Of a DNA stretch of 64,000 nt, positions 51,267 to 60,221 are shown piece by piece. The notes below the pieces were generated by a model. The model was given only the letters and a program-made list of their open reading frames with translations. It was not told where the DNA came from and ran no database searches. The first letter of the stretch is position 1, and each line of letters starts with the position of its first letter. The position numbers and the translations under genes were made by a program. This DNA is from CAVUNY01 sp963768585 (GTDB lineage: Bacteria > Chloroflexota > Anaerolineae > Anaerolineales > Anaerolineaceae): positions 140,966 through 204,965 of the forward strand of contig CAVYIF010000006.1 of assembly GCA_963768585.1 (NCBI GenBank), written 5' to 3'.

Positions 51267-51285
51267 AGGCGCACGGCGTGCGCCT
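51267..51285. repeat. Small hairpin AGGCGCAC/GTGCGCCT
   Basis: An 8-base stem around GGC in the non-coding stretch after the phosphorylase-like gene, of the kind seen in short dispersed REP-like elements. Confidence 0.5.
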
Positions 51286-51340
51286 TCTTGGTTTCTTGGT
51301 ATGTGTGGACCGCGTTAGTACGACCGGCGATAAAGAAGAT

Positions 51341-51507
51341 GTCTCTGCGAGCGCCACCCCGGGGGGGCCCGCTTGCACGCCTCACCGAAACGAAGTGTGC
51401 CCTTCGGACAAAGGTGTGCTTCGCATGGTGATGGGTGAGCGAAGCAGTCTAAACAGCGCCTATAAGATTGCTTCAACCGGAAAATACCCCGGTTTCGCGA
51501 TGACAGC
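51341..51507. repeat. Degenerate 'GCGAGCG...GCGAAGCA...GATTGCTTC' repeat element
   Basis: GTCTCTGCGAGCGC at the left, GAGCGAAGCAGTCT in the middle, AGATTGCTTC and GGTTTCGCGATGACAG at the right make up the parts of a repeat whose usual form pairs TGTCATTGCGAGC with GCTCGCAATGACA. A GC-rich insertion separates the first two parts. The family resemblance is from memory. Nothing else is seen between 51150 and 51534. Confidence 0.5.
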
Positions 51508-51534
51508 CTGATCCGAAGCAACATGGATTAGCTA

Positions 51535-51570
51535 AAAAACGACATCCTCGTTCACAAAGATGTCGTTTTT
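51535..51570. terminator. Bidirectional Rho-independent terminator
   Basis: AAAACGACATC (51536-51546) pairs with GATGTCGTTTT (51559-51569), with A- and T-runs on the two sides. It can stop the minus-strand gene that ends at 51595 and any readthrough from the left. Confidence 0.8.
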
Positions 51571-51594
51571 GAAAATCGCAAGAGAAAGATGAAA

Positions 51595-52644
51595 CTATGG
51601 GGTCGTCGTATTCCAAAACCAGCCAAAGCTGTAAAAACCGCCGGTGGTTGATTCGAGCCGGACGGCAATCCGGCTTTGGCCCAGCAGTTCGGCGGGGATG
51701 GTGTAGGTAGCCTCAAAACTGCCGCCGGCACCGCTGTCGGTGGTAGCTACTTCGATCCCGCCGATGCCCAAGGTGCCGTATTTGCCCATCATGACGATGA
51801 AAGTGCGGTCAGCGGGGAAGTTGTTGGTACGGATCGTCACCGTGTTATCTTTGACCACTGCGGCAATGGTGAAGGTGGGGATGCCTGTATAGCTTGTTCC
51901 GCTCGTGCCAGTCGTCGTTGCCTGATCGTTCCAGAACCAGTTGTAGCTGTAATAGCCGCCGCTGGTGGCATCCATGCGGATGGCAATCCGGCTCTGGCCT
52001 TTGAGATCATCGGGGATCGTGTAGGTGATGACGAACGTGCCGCCTGATTCGCTGTTGGTCGTTCCGACGACCGTACCGCCGATCCCCAGGGTGCCGTAAA
52101 CCCCCATGCGGACCACGAAGTCTTTATGGGCCGGGAAATTGTGCGACTTGATCGTGACCGTGGCATCTTTGACCACGTACGTAACGTCGAAAGTCGGGAT
52201 AGCGGTAGTATACACCGGGCTGCTCGGGCTAACATTGGCGGGGTTATTCCAGAACCAGTTGTAGCTGTAGTAACCACCTGTGGTCGCTTCCAGGCGAATG
52301 GCAACCTGTCCTTTGCCCTTGAGCGCATCAGGAATGTCGTAAACCGCGGTGAAGCTGCCGCCCGTACCGGAATAGGTGGTCCCTACCTGGATCCCGCCGA
52401 TCCCCTGGGTGCCGATATCTCCCATGCGCACAATAAATGTATGATCCGCCGGAAAATAGTCGGTTTTTATCGTCACCGTGCTGTCCTTTACCACGTTCGT
52501 GACCGTGAATACAGGAACGGCAACCGATGCGCTGGCAGTCTGAGTAAGCACCAGCCCCATCGTCCCCACCAACATAGCCAACAACAGCAGCACCCGTACG
52601 GCAGCTTCCACGCGGGGTACGATCCGAGAAAAATTGGTTCGCAT
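51595..52644 (-). CDS. Secreted protein with three tandem repeats of about 105 residues
   Basis: A 349-residue exported protein. A signal peptide (about 1-40, LLLLAMLVGTMGLVLTQTASA) is followed by three repeats. Each contains VxKDxTVTIxxxxFPA, FIVxMGxxGTxGIGG, a GGSF/GGTF strand, LxGxxxIAxRxEAT and ends in YSYNWFWN (YSFGWFWN in the third). The repeats look like immunoglobulin-like beta domains. Similar proteins are seen in Chloroflexota genomes but I know of no assigned function; a surface or adhesive role is guessed. GGAGGA stands before the ATG. The terminator behind it is good. Confidence 0.75.
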   Translation of the reverse strand: MRTNFSRIVPRVEAAVRVLLLLAMLVGTMGLVLTQTASASVAVPVFTVTNVVKDSTVTIKTDYFPADHTFIVRMGDIGTQGIGGIQVGTTYSGTGGSFTAVYDIPDALKGKGQVAIRLEATTGGYYSYNWFWNNPANVSPSSPVYTTAIPTFDVTYVVKDATVTIKSHNFPAHKDFVVRMGVYGTLGIGGTVVGTTNSESGGTFVITYTIPDDLKGQSRIAIRMDATSGGYYSYNWFWNDQATTTGTSGTSYTGIPTFTIAAVVKDNTVTIRTNNFPADRTFIVMMGKYGTLGIGGIEVATTDSGAGGSFEATYTIPAELLGQSRIAVRLESTTGGFYSFGWFWNTTTP

Positions 52645-52768
52645 TTTATCCTCCGGCCCTTTCCATGAAAAATATATTTACTATTTTAGTACATTTACAG
52701 TCTCTACGCGAGAAGCAATCGTTGGGCATTTCCAACCGCATGCGGCCAGAAATGCCCAACACATTCTG

Positions 52769-53983
52769 CTAGCGTTTGATATACGGCGCCAACCAGAAAG
52801 CGCGGTCGTCGGCAGATGAGTCGTTGTTGTTATCCACGATGAAGATAAACTTCACCGATTTGCCGTCCAGGCTGGAAAGATCGAAATCGATCCTCTGGAA
52901 TTTGTCACCCCAGGCCATGTTCCAGGATCCCAGGTTGATAATAGTATTGCCATCGATGGTATAGCTCAGCTTGAAGGTGACCGTGCACTTCGGGCTGTTG
53001 TTCATGCAGCCGATCAAGGTAATTAAATGATCGCCTGAGGCAACTTTGAAGGCCGGGAACTGCCCGGTAATCGAGCCGTCCGTGCCGTTATTGGGGATGG
53101 TCACCAGGGCCGGTTGGTTATCTTGATAACCGCCTTGCAGAACGGGATTATCGATGCGCTGTACTGACCCGGTGGTGAAATTTTCGCTGCTGGCCGGGCA
53201 GGTCAGGTTCGTCGTGGCGCTTTTCCAGACCGCCGAGCAGAATGAATCCACGAAGCTGGTGCCGGAGAGGGTTGTCGTACCCACTGTAATCTTGACCCAG
53301 AAAGGCTGGCTGTTTGGCCCTGAGCCAAATTTAACCCCGCTGGCAGATTCGAACTGCCAGTACCCGGTGTAATTGCCGGGTTCCGTGGGGGCGATCAGCC
53401 CCACAGAAAGATCTACCGTTTCGCCGATTTTCACACCCACCGGAAAATTAATCGCATCCGGACCGCTCATCTTCGTGCCGCTGGCAAAAACCAGCTGGTA
53501 GCCGGTCGTCCAGGCGCAGGAACCGGTGTTCTTAAAGCGCCAGGTCTTGGTGAAGCCCTGCCCGGCAGCCACCACCGTACCGTCAGGATAGGTCACATCT
53601 TCCACAAAGGTTGCCCGGTTGCATGGAATAGACGGGGTATCCGTAGGTGCAAAGGTTGGTATCGGGGTGAACGATGGCAGCGGAGTCGCGCTGGGAGCCA
53701 GGGTCGCGGTCGGCGGCATATTCGTAGGAATGGGGGTCGCCGTGGGAACCTCCTCCGTTCCACCGACCTCGGAAGGTTGAAAGGTGACGCGCGCGATCTG
53801 CGTTTCCAGAACAGCGATCGTCTGGCGAATGGTCACCGTTTTTACCACGGCAGTAGCCAGATCATTCGGATCCAGTGTGGCCGCAGGAACCTGGGTTTCA
53901 CCGCCAATCAGCCCAGGCAAACAACCCGCCAGGGCTATAATCCCTACCAGGGATAAAATGAGCAAGAATAGTTTGTGTTTCAT
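52769..53983 (-). CDS. Lipoprotein with an NBR1-type Ig-like domain
   Basis: A 404-residue lipoprotein. The lipobox LAGC is at about residues 18-21 (IIALAGCLPG). A helical stretch, then a Pro/Thr-rich spacer (PTNMPPTATLAPSATPLPSF), leads to an NBR1-Ig-like domain at about 115-230 with the typical KTWRFKNTGSCAWTTGYQLVF and GYWQFESASGVKFG. A beta-rich C-terminal domain follows (VTFKLSYTIDGNTIINLGSWN). Such lipoproteins are common in Chloroflexota and bind unknown partners at the cell surface. About 120 bases separate it from the repeat protein gene on the same strand. Confidence 0.82.
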   Translation of the reverse strand: MKHKLFLLILSLVGIIALAGCLPGLIGGETQVPAATLDPNDLATAVVKTVTIRQTIAVLETQIARVTFQPSEVGGTEEVPTATPIPTNMPPTATLAPSATPLPSFTPIPTFAPTDTPSIPCNRATFVEDVTYPDGTVVAAGQGFTKTWRFKNTGSCAWTTGYQLVFASGTKMSGPDAINFPVGVKIGETVDLSVGLIAPTEPGNYTGYWQFESASGVKFGSGPNSQPFWVKITVGTTTLSGTSFVDSFCSAVWKSATTNLTCPASSENFTTGSVQRIDNPVLQGGYQDNQPALVTIPNNGTDGSITGQFPAFKVASGDHLITLIGCMNNSPKCTVTFKLSYTIDGNTIINLGSWNMAWGDKFQRIDFDLSSLDGKSVKFIFIVDNNNDSSADDRAFWLAPYIKR

Positions 53984-54246
53984 CGTAAAATCTCCTCCGC
54001 TTTGATTACAATTATAGACGGTTAAGGAATATTAAAGGTTCCTGAGAGGCAACCATTTTTCGGTTAATTTTTGCTTTTCCAACCGGTTGGCTGGGACGAG
54101 GAACGCTATCCCCCTTCTCAGGATCAATCCGACGACCTTTATTTCAAAAAATGAATGCCAATGACCCCGCAATCAACTGCCCTTGGGTCGGGATGAAATG
54201 AGGTATAATCAACTTCTGGCGAAACCCAGGATGGACAGGACCAGCC
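53984..54246. other. Divergent intergenic region of lipoprotein and sortase genes
   Basis: About 260 bases without a gene. On the plus strand TATAAT at 54204-54209 may be the -10 of the sortase gene; a TTGGGT 15 bases before it is a weak -35. No hairpin is seen. Confidence 0.45.
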
Positions 54247-55185
54247 GTGCCGCATTCTCGATTAATCGATGACCTCAGCGCAGAGGAACTGCGACAGCTG
54301 CTGTATGAAAAGCAGCGAGCTGAACGACAGGCACGTCTGGAGCACTTCCGCCGCACAGGACGGTTGATCGTCGTGGAGCCCGAACCCGGCCCGGCATCCC
54401 TGGAGACCCTGCGCAGTGAGGCCCTGCCTCTCGAAGAAGAGGATGAAACTCAGAGCCCGGCGATCGAAACGCGGCCAGCCGTAAGACGGCGCGCAAGGCG
54501 AACCTGGTGGGACCGGATGCTGCTGCTGGTCGAGTTAGGGGCTGTGATTGGCCTGGGGTTCATCATCTACACCGGTTTCAACATTCTCAGCACCTTAAAT
54601 CAGGAAGTGGCATCCGCTCTGGTCCAGCCCACCCTTACCCCGACCGCTCTGATCCAGGCCGTGGTGCTGCCCTCAGGGCACACCCCGCCTAACGCCCAGG
54701 GAGGCGCGCAGTTCAACGAGGCTGAAATCCCCGAACACCTGCGCCCTCTGGTGCAATCCATGGCCAACCTGGCGCTGCCCACCCCGGGGCCGCAGCAGGC
54801 AGTGCGCATGCAGATCGCGGCGATCAAGGTCGACCACCCGGTGGTCCAGGGCGACGGCTGGGAGCAGTTGAAAAAGGGTATCGGCCAGCACCTTGGGACA
54901 CCGAACCCGGGCCAAAAAGGCAACCTGGTGGTGTCGGCCCACAACGATATCTTTGGGCAGATCTTTCGCGACCTGGACCAGTTAAAACCAGGCGATACGG
55001 TGGTGGTGTTTACCAACACGCGCACTTACACCTATGTCGTGCGCCAAACGCGGATCGTCGAACCGACCTCGATCGAGGTCATGGCCGCCACCAACGATCC
55101 GGTGCTGACCCTGATCTCGTGCTACCCGTACCGGGTGGACAATAAACGAATTGTCGTCACGGCTGCTTTACAAGAAACACCTTGA
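54247..55185 (+). CDS. Sortase (class D/E-like transpeptidase)
   Basis: A 312-residue membrane-anchored sortase. Residues 1-95 are a charged cytoplasmic part, a helix at about 96-116 (MLLLVELGAVIGLGFIIYTGF) crosses the membrane, and the sortase barrel occupies about 170-308. The catalytic His is in LVVSAHNDIFG, the Cys in LTLISCYPYR and the Arg likely in VDNKRIVV. It cuts a sorting signal on exported proteins and joins them to the wall or to each other. The start is GTG 54247. The small membrane protein gene follows 69 bases later. No LPXTG-type substrate is obvious among the secreted proteins here. Confidence 0.85.
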   Translation: MPHSRLIDDLSAEELRQLLYEKQRAERQARLEHFRRTGRLIVVEPEPGPASLETLRSEALPLEEEDETQSPAIETRPAVRRRARRTWWDRMLLLVELGAVIGLGFIIYTGFNILSTLNQEVASALVQPTLTPTALIQAVVLPSGHTPPNAQGGAQFNEAEIPEHLRPLVQSMANLALPTPGPQQAVRMQIAAIKVDHPVVQGDGWEQLKKGIGQHLGTPNPGQKGNLVVSAHNDIFGQIFRDLDQLKPGDTVVVFTNTRTYTYVVRQTRIVEPTSIEVMAATNDPVLTLISCYPYRVDNKRIVVTAALQETP

Positions 55186-55254
55186 TATGTAAGTCCACGC
55201 TGGAACAGCCACTGGCTGGCCCCCGACGTTTGAAATGAATTTAGGAGAAGTAAG

Positions 55255-55512
55255 ATGGCTAAGAAACAAAAGCGAAAAGTTTCCTCAAACCGGTCTGCGG
55301 CTAAACCCCGCTCCGAACCTGTGGCGAGCGCCGGCTCTGTCCGGCCGGCTGCCAGCACCGCAAGTGCCCCCAGTTCCGCCGGGTCCCGTTCGAGCTACAC
55401 CCAGGAATTCAATCCCGATTATCATCTGGTCATTCAAGACTTGAAGAAGATCGGTATCCTGGCGGTCTCGTTTATCAGCTTGCTGGTAATCCTGTCGTTT
55501 TTCTTGCGATAA
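55255..55512 (+). CDS. Small tail-anchored membrane protein
   Basis: An 85-residue protein that I do not recognise. It begins with a basic stretch (KKQKRKVSSNRSAAKPRSE), then a Ser/Ala/Pro-rich linker, and ends in one membrane helix (IGILAVSFISLLVILSFFLR). AGGAG lies before the ATG and a strong terminator follows, so the gene is well supported. It is probably cotranscribed with the sortase gene. Confidence 0.7.
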   Translation: MAKKQKRKVSSNRSAAKPRSEPVASAGSVRPAASTASAPSSAGSRSSYTQEFNPDYHLVIQDLKKIGILAVSFISLLVILSFFLR

Positions 55513-55526
55513 TTCCGGACGAATCA

Positions 55527-55572
55527 AAACCGGCGTACGGCTGCAAAGTGTCTGCGGCCGTACGCCGGTTTA
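55527..55572. terminator. Terminator after the small membrane protein gene
   Basis: AACCGGCGTACGGC and GCCGTACGCCGGTT form a 14-base stem around a 16-base loop, followed by TTTAAG. It also lies behind the convergent dgoD stop. Confidence 0.7.
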
Positions 55573-55580
55573 AGCACCCA

Positions 55581-56696
55581 TTACCAATCCGCTACTGAAC
55601 CGTCGCTGTGTCTGAGATGCGGCGTTTCCCACGAACCATCGTACAACTGATCCTGAAGCGCTTCTTCATCCACTTCTATCCCCAGCCCCGCACCGGTTGG
55701 CAGGGGTATGTAGCCCTGCTCGATGTGAAATGGCGCCTTGAGATAGCCTTCACCCAGGGTGACATGCTCCTGGGCGAGGAAGTTCGGGATGGAGGCATCC
55801 AACTGCAAACAGGCCGCCAGGGCGATCGGGCCCAACGGGCAGTGCGGCGCCATCACGGCAAAGTAGCACTCTGCCATGGCAGCGATCTTCTTGCATTCCA
55901 GAATCCCGCCGGCGTGTGACAGATCCGGCTGGAGCACGTAGGCCGCCTGTTTTTCGAGCACTTCGCGAAAACCCCATTTGGTAAACAGGCGTTCGCCGGT
56001 AGCGATGGGGATGGTCGTGCTGCGCGCTACGGTCACCATGGCATCCACGTTTTCGGGCAGGACCGGCTCTTCGATAAACAGGGGCGCATACGGCTCCAGG
56101 GCTTGCGCCAGGCGCACCGCCATGGCCGGGCTGACCCGCCCGTGGAAATCGATGCCGATATCGACCGCTTTTCCCACCGCGCTGCGCACAGCCGCGAAGC
56201 GCTCGACCTCAAACTCGACCCGCGCCAGCGTATCCACCGGCTCCAGGTCGCCGCTCACCCCCATCTTGATCGCGGTAAAGCCTTCGTCCACGCGCACCTT
56301 GGCGTGCTCGATGTATTCGCCAAACGAGTCGCCGTGCACCCAGCCGTACATGCGGATGCGCTCGCGGGTCGCCCCGCCCAGCAGCTGGTAGACCGGCTGG
56401 CCCAACCATTTGCCGGTAATATCCCACAGGGCCTGTTCGATCCCCGAGAGCGCGCTGCACAGCACCGGCCCGCCGCGGTAGAACTGCCCGCGGTAGATCG
56501 CCTGCCAGTGATGTTCGATGCGCCGCGGATCCTGGCCGATCAGGTAGCGCCCAATCTCCTGCACCGCCGCCGCAACGGTCTGCGAGCGGCCTTCCACCAC
56601 CGGCTCGCCCCACCCCACCAGTCCCTCATCGGTAGATATTTTCAGAAACAGCCAGCGCGGCTTGACGAAAAAAGTTTCCAACCGGGTAATCTTCAT
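55581..56696 (-). CDS. dgoD: D-galactonate dehydratase
   Basis: A 371-residue enolase-superfamily enzyme that dehydrates D-galactonate to 2-keto-3-deoxygalactonate. Asp183 and His185 in GIDFHGRVSP, Glu209 in LFIEEPVLP, Glu235 in ATGERLF and His285 in APHCPLGPIA fall at the same numbers as the metal ligands and catalytic residues of E. coli DgoD. I choose ATG 56696 (MKITRLETFFVKP) with AAAGGAG upstream. It follows the nitroreductase gene by 16 bases on the same strand. With GH4 nearby this suggests galactose-type sugar use. Confidence 0.9.
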   Translation of the reverse strand: MKITRLETFFVKPRWLFLKISTDEGLVGWGEPVVEGRSQTVAAAVQEIGRYLIGQDPRRIEHHWQAIYRGQFYRGGPVLCSALSGIEQALWDITGKWLGQPVYQLLGGATRERIRMYGWVHGDSFGEYIEHAKVRVDEGFTAIKMGVSGDLEPVDTLARVEFEVERFAAVRSAVGKAVDIGIDFHGRVSPAMAVRLAQALEPYAPLFIEEPVLPENVDAMVTVARSTTIPIATGERLFTKWGFREVLEKQAAYVLQPDLSHAGGILECKKIAAMAECYFAVMAPHCPLGPIALAACLQLDASIPNFLAQEHVTLGEGYLKAPFHIEQGYIPLPTGAGLGIEVDEEALQDQLYDGSWETPHLRHSDGSVADW

Positions 56697-56712
56697 AATG
56701 CAAAAGGCTCCT

Positions 56713-57225
56713 TTACCATTTTTCCCAATGCACCACCCTGGCAAGCGTCTGGCGCCCACCCTTTTTCGGCGGCTGGACTAAGACGGCTGGCTCGGCCGGG
56801 TAGCCGAAAGAGATCGCAAAGCGCAGGTAGCGATCCGCCGGAAACCCCAGGACCTGCCGGGCTTTATCGCCCTCGTAGATAGTGGCCATGCACGAACCGA
56901 TGCCCAGCTCCCAGGCGGCCAGCTGCATGTAAGCCGCCGCCTGCCCCAGGTCAAACAGGATCTGGAAGCGCTCGTTAGGATCCGGAGACACCAGGGCCAC
57001 CCCCAGGGCAGCGCCGGCCAGGTGCCCGGCCCACTCGCCGCATTGGGAGAGGGCCTGCAGGGTGGTTTTTCCGGTAATGGCGATGAAGTCCCAGGGCTGG
57101 GTGTTCTTGGAAGATTGTGCCCGCCGCCCGGCATTGAGGATCGCCAAAACGGCCTCCTCGGGCAGGGGTTGGTCCGTAAATTTGCGCACAGCGCGTTTTA
57201 AGTGAATGGCTTCGGATACGTTCAT
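56713..57225 (-). CDS. Nitroreductase-family FMN oxidoreductase
   Basis: A 170-residue member of the nitroreductase fold. The FMN-binding pattern RAVRKFTDQPLPEEAVLAIL, GRRAQSSKNTQPWDFIAITG and a C-terminal FPADRYLRFAISFGYP are seen. It reduces nitroaromatics, quinones or flavins with NAD(P)H in the cytoplasm; the natural substrate is unknown. The ATG overlaps the stop of the PIN toxin gene (ATGA), so it is translated with the toxin-antitoxin pair, and dgoD follows 16 bases later. Confidence 0.85.
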   Translation of the reverse strand: MNVSEAIHLKRAVRKFTDQPLPEEAVLAILNAGRRAQSSKNTQPWDFIAITGKTTLQALSQCGEWAGHLAGAALGVALVSPDPNERFQILFDLGQAAAYMQLAAWELGIGSCMATIYEGDKARQVLGFPADRYLRFAISFGYPAEPAVLVQPPKKGGRQTLARVVHWEKW

Positions 57226-57635
57226 GCTACCTCGCTTTCTGGAATTATCTCAAATCCTTGCTCACGAAAATGAGAATCAAACGTAAATGTCTTATCAAGT
57301 CCGAATTGGCGTATGATTTCGAAACTGGTACAGTCGACGAGTGACAGGTTGTGGCGGTTCGCCGCCAGTAATGCGCTCATCCCTTGTTTGTGAATGGTTT
57401 CATCTACCCAGGCTATTTCAACAACTGCCAATATATCGCCTTCAAAAAGTCTCAACGCATCCATACCAAAACGGTGTTGCAGCAGGGCGGTCGTTTCCAG
57501 GATGACATAATTGCTGGTAAATAAAGAAATGTCTGTTGCCAACAGTTCATCCCAGGCTTTTTTCGCCGCTGGATGAAACCGATCATTCGCATTTAAAACC
57601 GCCAGAAATGCAGCCGTATCAATATATATTTTCAT
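57222..57635 (-). CDS. PIN-domain toxin (VapC-like ribonuclease)
   Basis: A 137-residue PIN domain. The acidic metal site shows Asp6 in IYIDTAAFLAVLN, Glu in VILETTALLQ, Asp in SLVDCTSFEI and Asp in FTFDSHFREQGF. VapC toxins cleave specific RNAs. It overlaps its antitoxin gene by 4 bases (upstream) and the nitroreductase gene by 4 bases (downstream). The pair has the normal order for VapBC, antitoxin first. Confidence 0.88.
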   Translation of the reverse strand: MKIYIDTAAFLAVLNANDRFHPAAKKAWDELLATDISLFTSNYVILETTALLQHRFGMDALRLFEGDILAVVEIAWVDETIHKQGMSALLAANRHNLSLVDCTSFEIIRQFGLDKTFTFDSHFREQGFEIIPESEVA

Positions 57636-57877
57636 TGGCTCAGCGCTTCGACCAGATAATCATCATGATCTGCAGCCAAATTTTTTGGCCCGTGCAGTTT
57701 TCCGGCGGCGGCAGCTGCTTTTTGACGAAGCGTGTCTTGATCCTTTATTCCGCTCGATCGCAGCATGGAATCTACGCTGATGCGGATCAACTCTGCCACC
57801 GATTTTCCTTCCCTGGCGGCCAGACGCTTCAGTGCCCGGGCCTGTTCATTTGTAATTTGAATCTGGGTGCGGACCAT
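57632..57877 (-). CDS. Ribbon-helix-helix antitoxin (VapB/CopG-like)
   Basis: An 81-residue protein. The N-terminal strand and two helices (RTQIQITNEQARALKRLAAREG, SVAELIRISVDSML in parts) form a ribbon-helix-helix DNA-binding domain, and the C-terminal 35 residues would wrap around and block the toxin. It likely binds the 16-base palindrome at 57893-57908 and represses its own operon. GAGGAG precedes the ATG. Confidence 0.82.
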   Translation of the reverse strand: MVRTQIQITNEQARALKRLAAREGKSVAELIRISVDSMLRSSGIKDQDTLRQKAAAAAGKLHGPKNLAADHDDYLVEALSQ

Positions 57878-57892
57878 ACTCGTCTCCTCGAT

Positions 57893-57908
57893 TGATGTAA
57901 TTACATCA
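57893..57908. promoter_or_regulatory. Candidate VapBC operator
   Basis: TGATGTAATTACATCA is a perfect 16-base palindrome 16 bases before the antitoxin start. A second, ATGATATCAT, lies about 12 bases further upstream, within an AT-rich region where the minus-strand promoter should be. Confidence 0.65.
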
Positions 57909-57983
57909 CTTTATATATAATGATATCATATAAAGAAATTTTGTTTATTAATTTTCCACGAATATTGAGTGGATTATTTGCAC

Positions 57984-57989
57984 TATAAT
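57984..57989 (+). promoter_or_regulatory. -10 box six bases before the YCF48-type start
   Basis: TATAAT 57984-57989, six bases, then ATG 57996; suggests a leaderless mRNA. Confidence 0.5.
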
Positions 57990-57995
57990 CAGGTT

Positions 57996-59854
57996 ATGAA
58001 CAAAAAAGGGGCGTATGTTCTTCTGCTTCTCGCTATTCTTTAACCAGCTGCCGTTCTACTCCAATCCAACCGCTGCCAACGGTCGCCACGGCGCCGCTGC
58101 CGGTATCCACTGCAACAAAAATTCCTCAAACTCGAACTGCCGAGATCCCGCCAGCCACCGCTGCCCTGCCGCCCGCTCCTGCAACCGCTGCACACCCAAT
58201 CCAGGGTCAAATTCAATGCCAACTGCTACACTTCCAGTATCTCAGCCCTCCTCAGATGAAAACGTCGCATGGCGTCTGGATCCTCGGCTGGAAATAAGGG
58301 ATACGAGCTTCATCAACCCGGAACAGGGTTGGGCGCTTTTCAATGATACCCTTTTATTCAAACCTACGATGGCGGCACATTTTGGGTCGAACTCCCGCGG
58401 TTGAAGCAGGCTTTTCGGGATATCCAATTCATCAGCCTGACCCGCGGATGGGCGATCGCAGATGACGGGCTTTACACCACGCAGGATGGGGGGCGAAGCT
58501 GGGAGCGCATTCTGGACGCCAATTTTTCGGGCTGGCGTCCGTCAATGAATTTTGTCGACGAAAAATTTGGATTTCTCACCCTGGCGACTGGCCTCAACCG
58601 CACCACCGATGGCGGTAAAACCTGGCAGCCGCTCCATCCCGAAGCATTCGCCGATTTGACCGGGGAAAGCTGGGGGTTATCCAGCATTTCGTTTATCAAT
58701 GCTTGAAAGGTTGGGCCTTGTTCCGGGCCTGCACCATGCCATTCTGCCTTATGAAGCTATTCATGACCGAAGATGGCGGTAACACTTTCACCCTGGTCTC
58801 GGAGGCAGGCAAAAATCAAAAACGGTACTTGAACTGGTCCCGTCCGGGCAGGGAAATTTATTATCTGGACGATGACCACGGCTGGTTTCTTGGCAGCCAA
58901 TACTATTTCCAATGGACGTCTGATGGCGGAAAAACCTGGAAAAGCCAAAGTCTGCCCCATGGATTTTATCGATCAACGACCTTCAAATGTTCACTCCCAG
59001 AGAAGGGATCGCCGCCGGATGGGATGAGGTAAGCTCCACTTATCGCGGGGTAATGAAAACATACGATGGTGGAAAGACCTGGGAACCTTTGCTGCCTTCC
59101 CTTCACCCGGACCGGTTGGTGCGTTTCCTGGATGCGGATCATGGTTATGGGTTGGGCGGATTTCTCGATCCCGCCGCGCTCCTGGCAACAGAGGATGGCG
59201 GTGAAAGCTGGCACAAGATTGGCGAATTGCCTGGGCCGGGTCGGCTGCTGCAGTTGATCGACCGGCAAACCGCCTATGCCGCTTATGCCGGGATTGGCAA
59301 TAATTATGAAGTGAGCCAGGACTTTTTTTGGGCTACAAATGATGGCGGGAAAACGTGGGACCAAATCCTCCTCCCACCGGGTTTTCGCTTGTTAAATTTT
59401 TACTTTTCCAGCCCGCAGGCCGGCACCGCCTGGGATAATACAGAAAAATACCATCCAAACCAGCGACGGAGGCAAAACCTGGCAGCCGATCAATCCAGAT
59501 CAGGTCGAACTGCAAAACCCAGGCCCGGACAGCCCTTGGTTGGTGACTGCCGCGCAGCTCTACCATATGTCTCCTGGAAACACAGGGGGAAATTCGGTTC
59601 TGACGATGGATATTATCCATCAGTTCATACCCCTTTCAGGCAGCGAGGCGCTTGTGTTTGGACAAGCTGAAAAAGAACCAATGGCCCTGTTCCGTACCAT
59701 CGACGGTGGAGAAACATGGCAGCCGATCAAGACTTTGCCGGATGGTGTTCTGAGCTTAAGCTTTATTGACCTTAATCAGGGATGGGCTATTTATGGTAGT
59801 TTCTTGTTAAAAACAACCGATGGGGGAAAATCCTGGGAGCAAATGCTGCCTTGA
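57996..59854 (+). pseudogene. YCF48/BNR-repeat lipoprotein gene with six frameshifts
   Basis: MNKKGAYVLLLLAIL starts a lipoprotein signal that continues as LTSC after a shift at about 58040. Further shifts occur near 58225, 58365, 58705, 58980 and 59450. Joined, the pieces give a protein of about 610 residues: a Pro/Thr/Ala-rich spacer, then a beta-propeller with at least six TxDGGxTW repeats (TTQDGGRSWERI, RTTDGGKTWQPL, TYDGGKTWEPL, ATEDGGESWHKI, TIDGGETWQPI, TTDGGKSWEQM). Related proteins act at photosystem assembly or as surface propellers; here a surface role is likely for the ancestor. Six shifts make it non-functional unless the sequence is faulty. Confidence 0.75.
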
Positions 59855-60156
59855 CCAAGATTGTTGATGGAAATTGCCTCATCTAAAATGCGATCGCGCA
59901 GCGCCGGGTGTAACGCGTCTCGAGTGACTAAATCCACAGGACGATCCAACAATTCTTCCAACAACATTTTTAAGCGGATGAACTCGAACAAACCCACAGT
60001 ATCATTGAAATCGACCAGAATATCAATATCACTGTTTGGAGACGATGTACCGCGCGCTACCGACCCAAAAATGGCAATATTTTTCACACGATGTTTATCT
60101 AATTCAGCTTTGTGAGAACGAATGATGATGGAAAGATCCTCAAATTTCATTGTCAT
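59791..60156 (-). CDS. Minimal nucleotidyltransferase (MNT/MntA-like)
   Basis: A 121-residue nucleotidyltransferase. The signature GSVARGTSSPNSDIDILVDF holds the GS and DxD metal site. Proteins of this type often act as antitoxins for HEPN toxins by AMP-ylation, but no HEPN gene adjoins here. The last 15 or so residues (QGSICSQDFPPSVVFNKKLP) run into the antisense of the YCF48 pseudogene and look like readthrough after the natural end. GAGGA supports ATG 60156; ATG 60150 is close by. Confidence 0.78.
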   Translation of the reverse strand: MTMKFEDLSIIIRSHKAELDKHRVKNIAIFGSVARGTSSPNSDIDILVDFNDTVGLFEFIRLKMLLEELLDRPVDLVTRDALHPALRDRILDEAISINNLGQGSICSQDFPPSVVFNKKLP

Positions 60157-60209
60157 TTTCCTCATAATGAGTATAGCCGATTTTCCAACGGTTGAGATTA
60201 ACATGCGTG

Positions 60210-60215
60210 TATAAT
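60210..60215 (+). promoter_or_regulatory. -10 box six bases before the Crp/Fnr-type start
   Basis: TATAAT 60210-60215, six bases, then ATG 60222. No ribosome-binding site and no good -35. Confidence 0.5.
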
Positions 60216-60221
60216 GCGATC

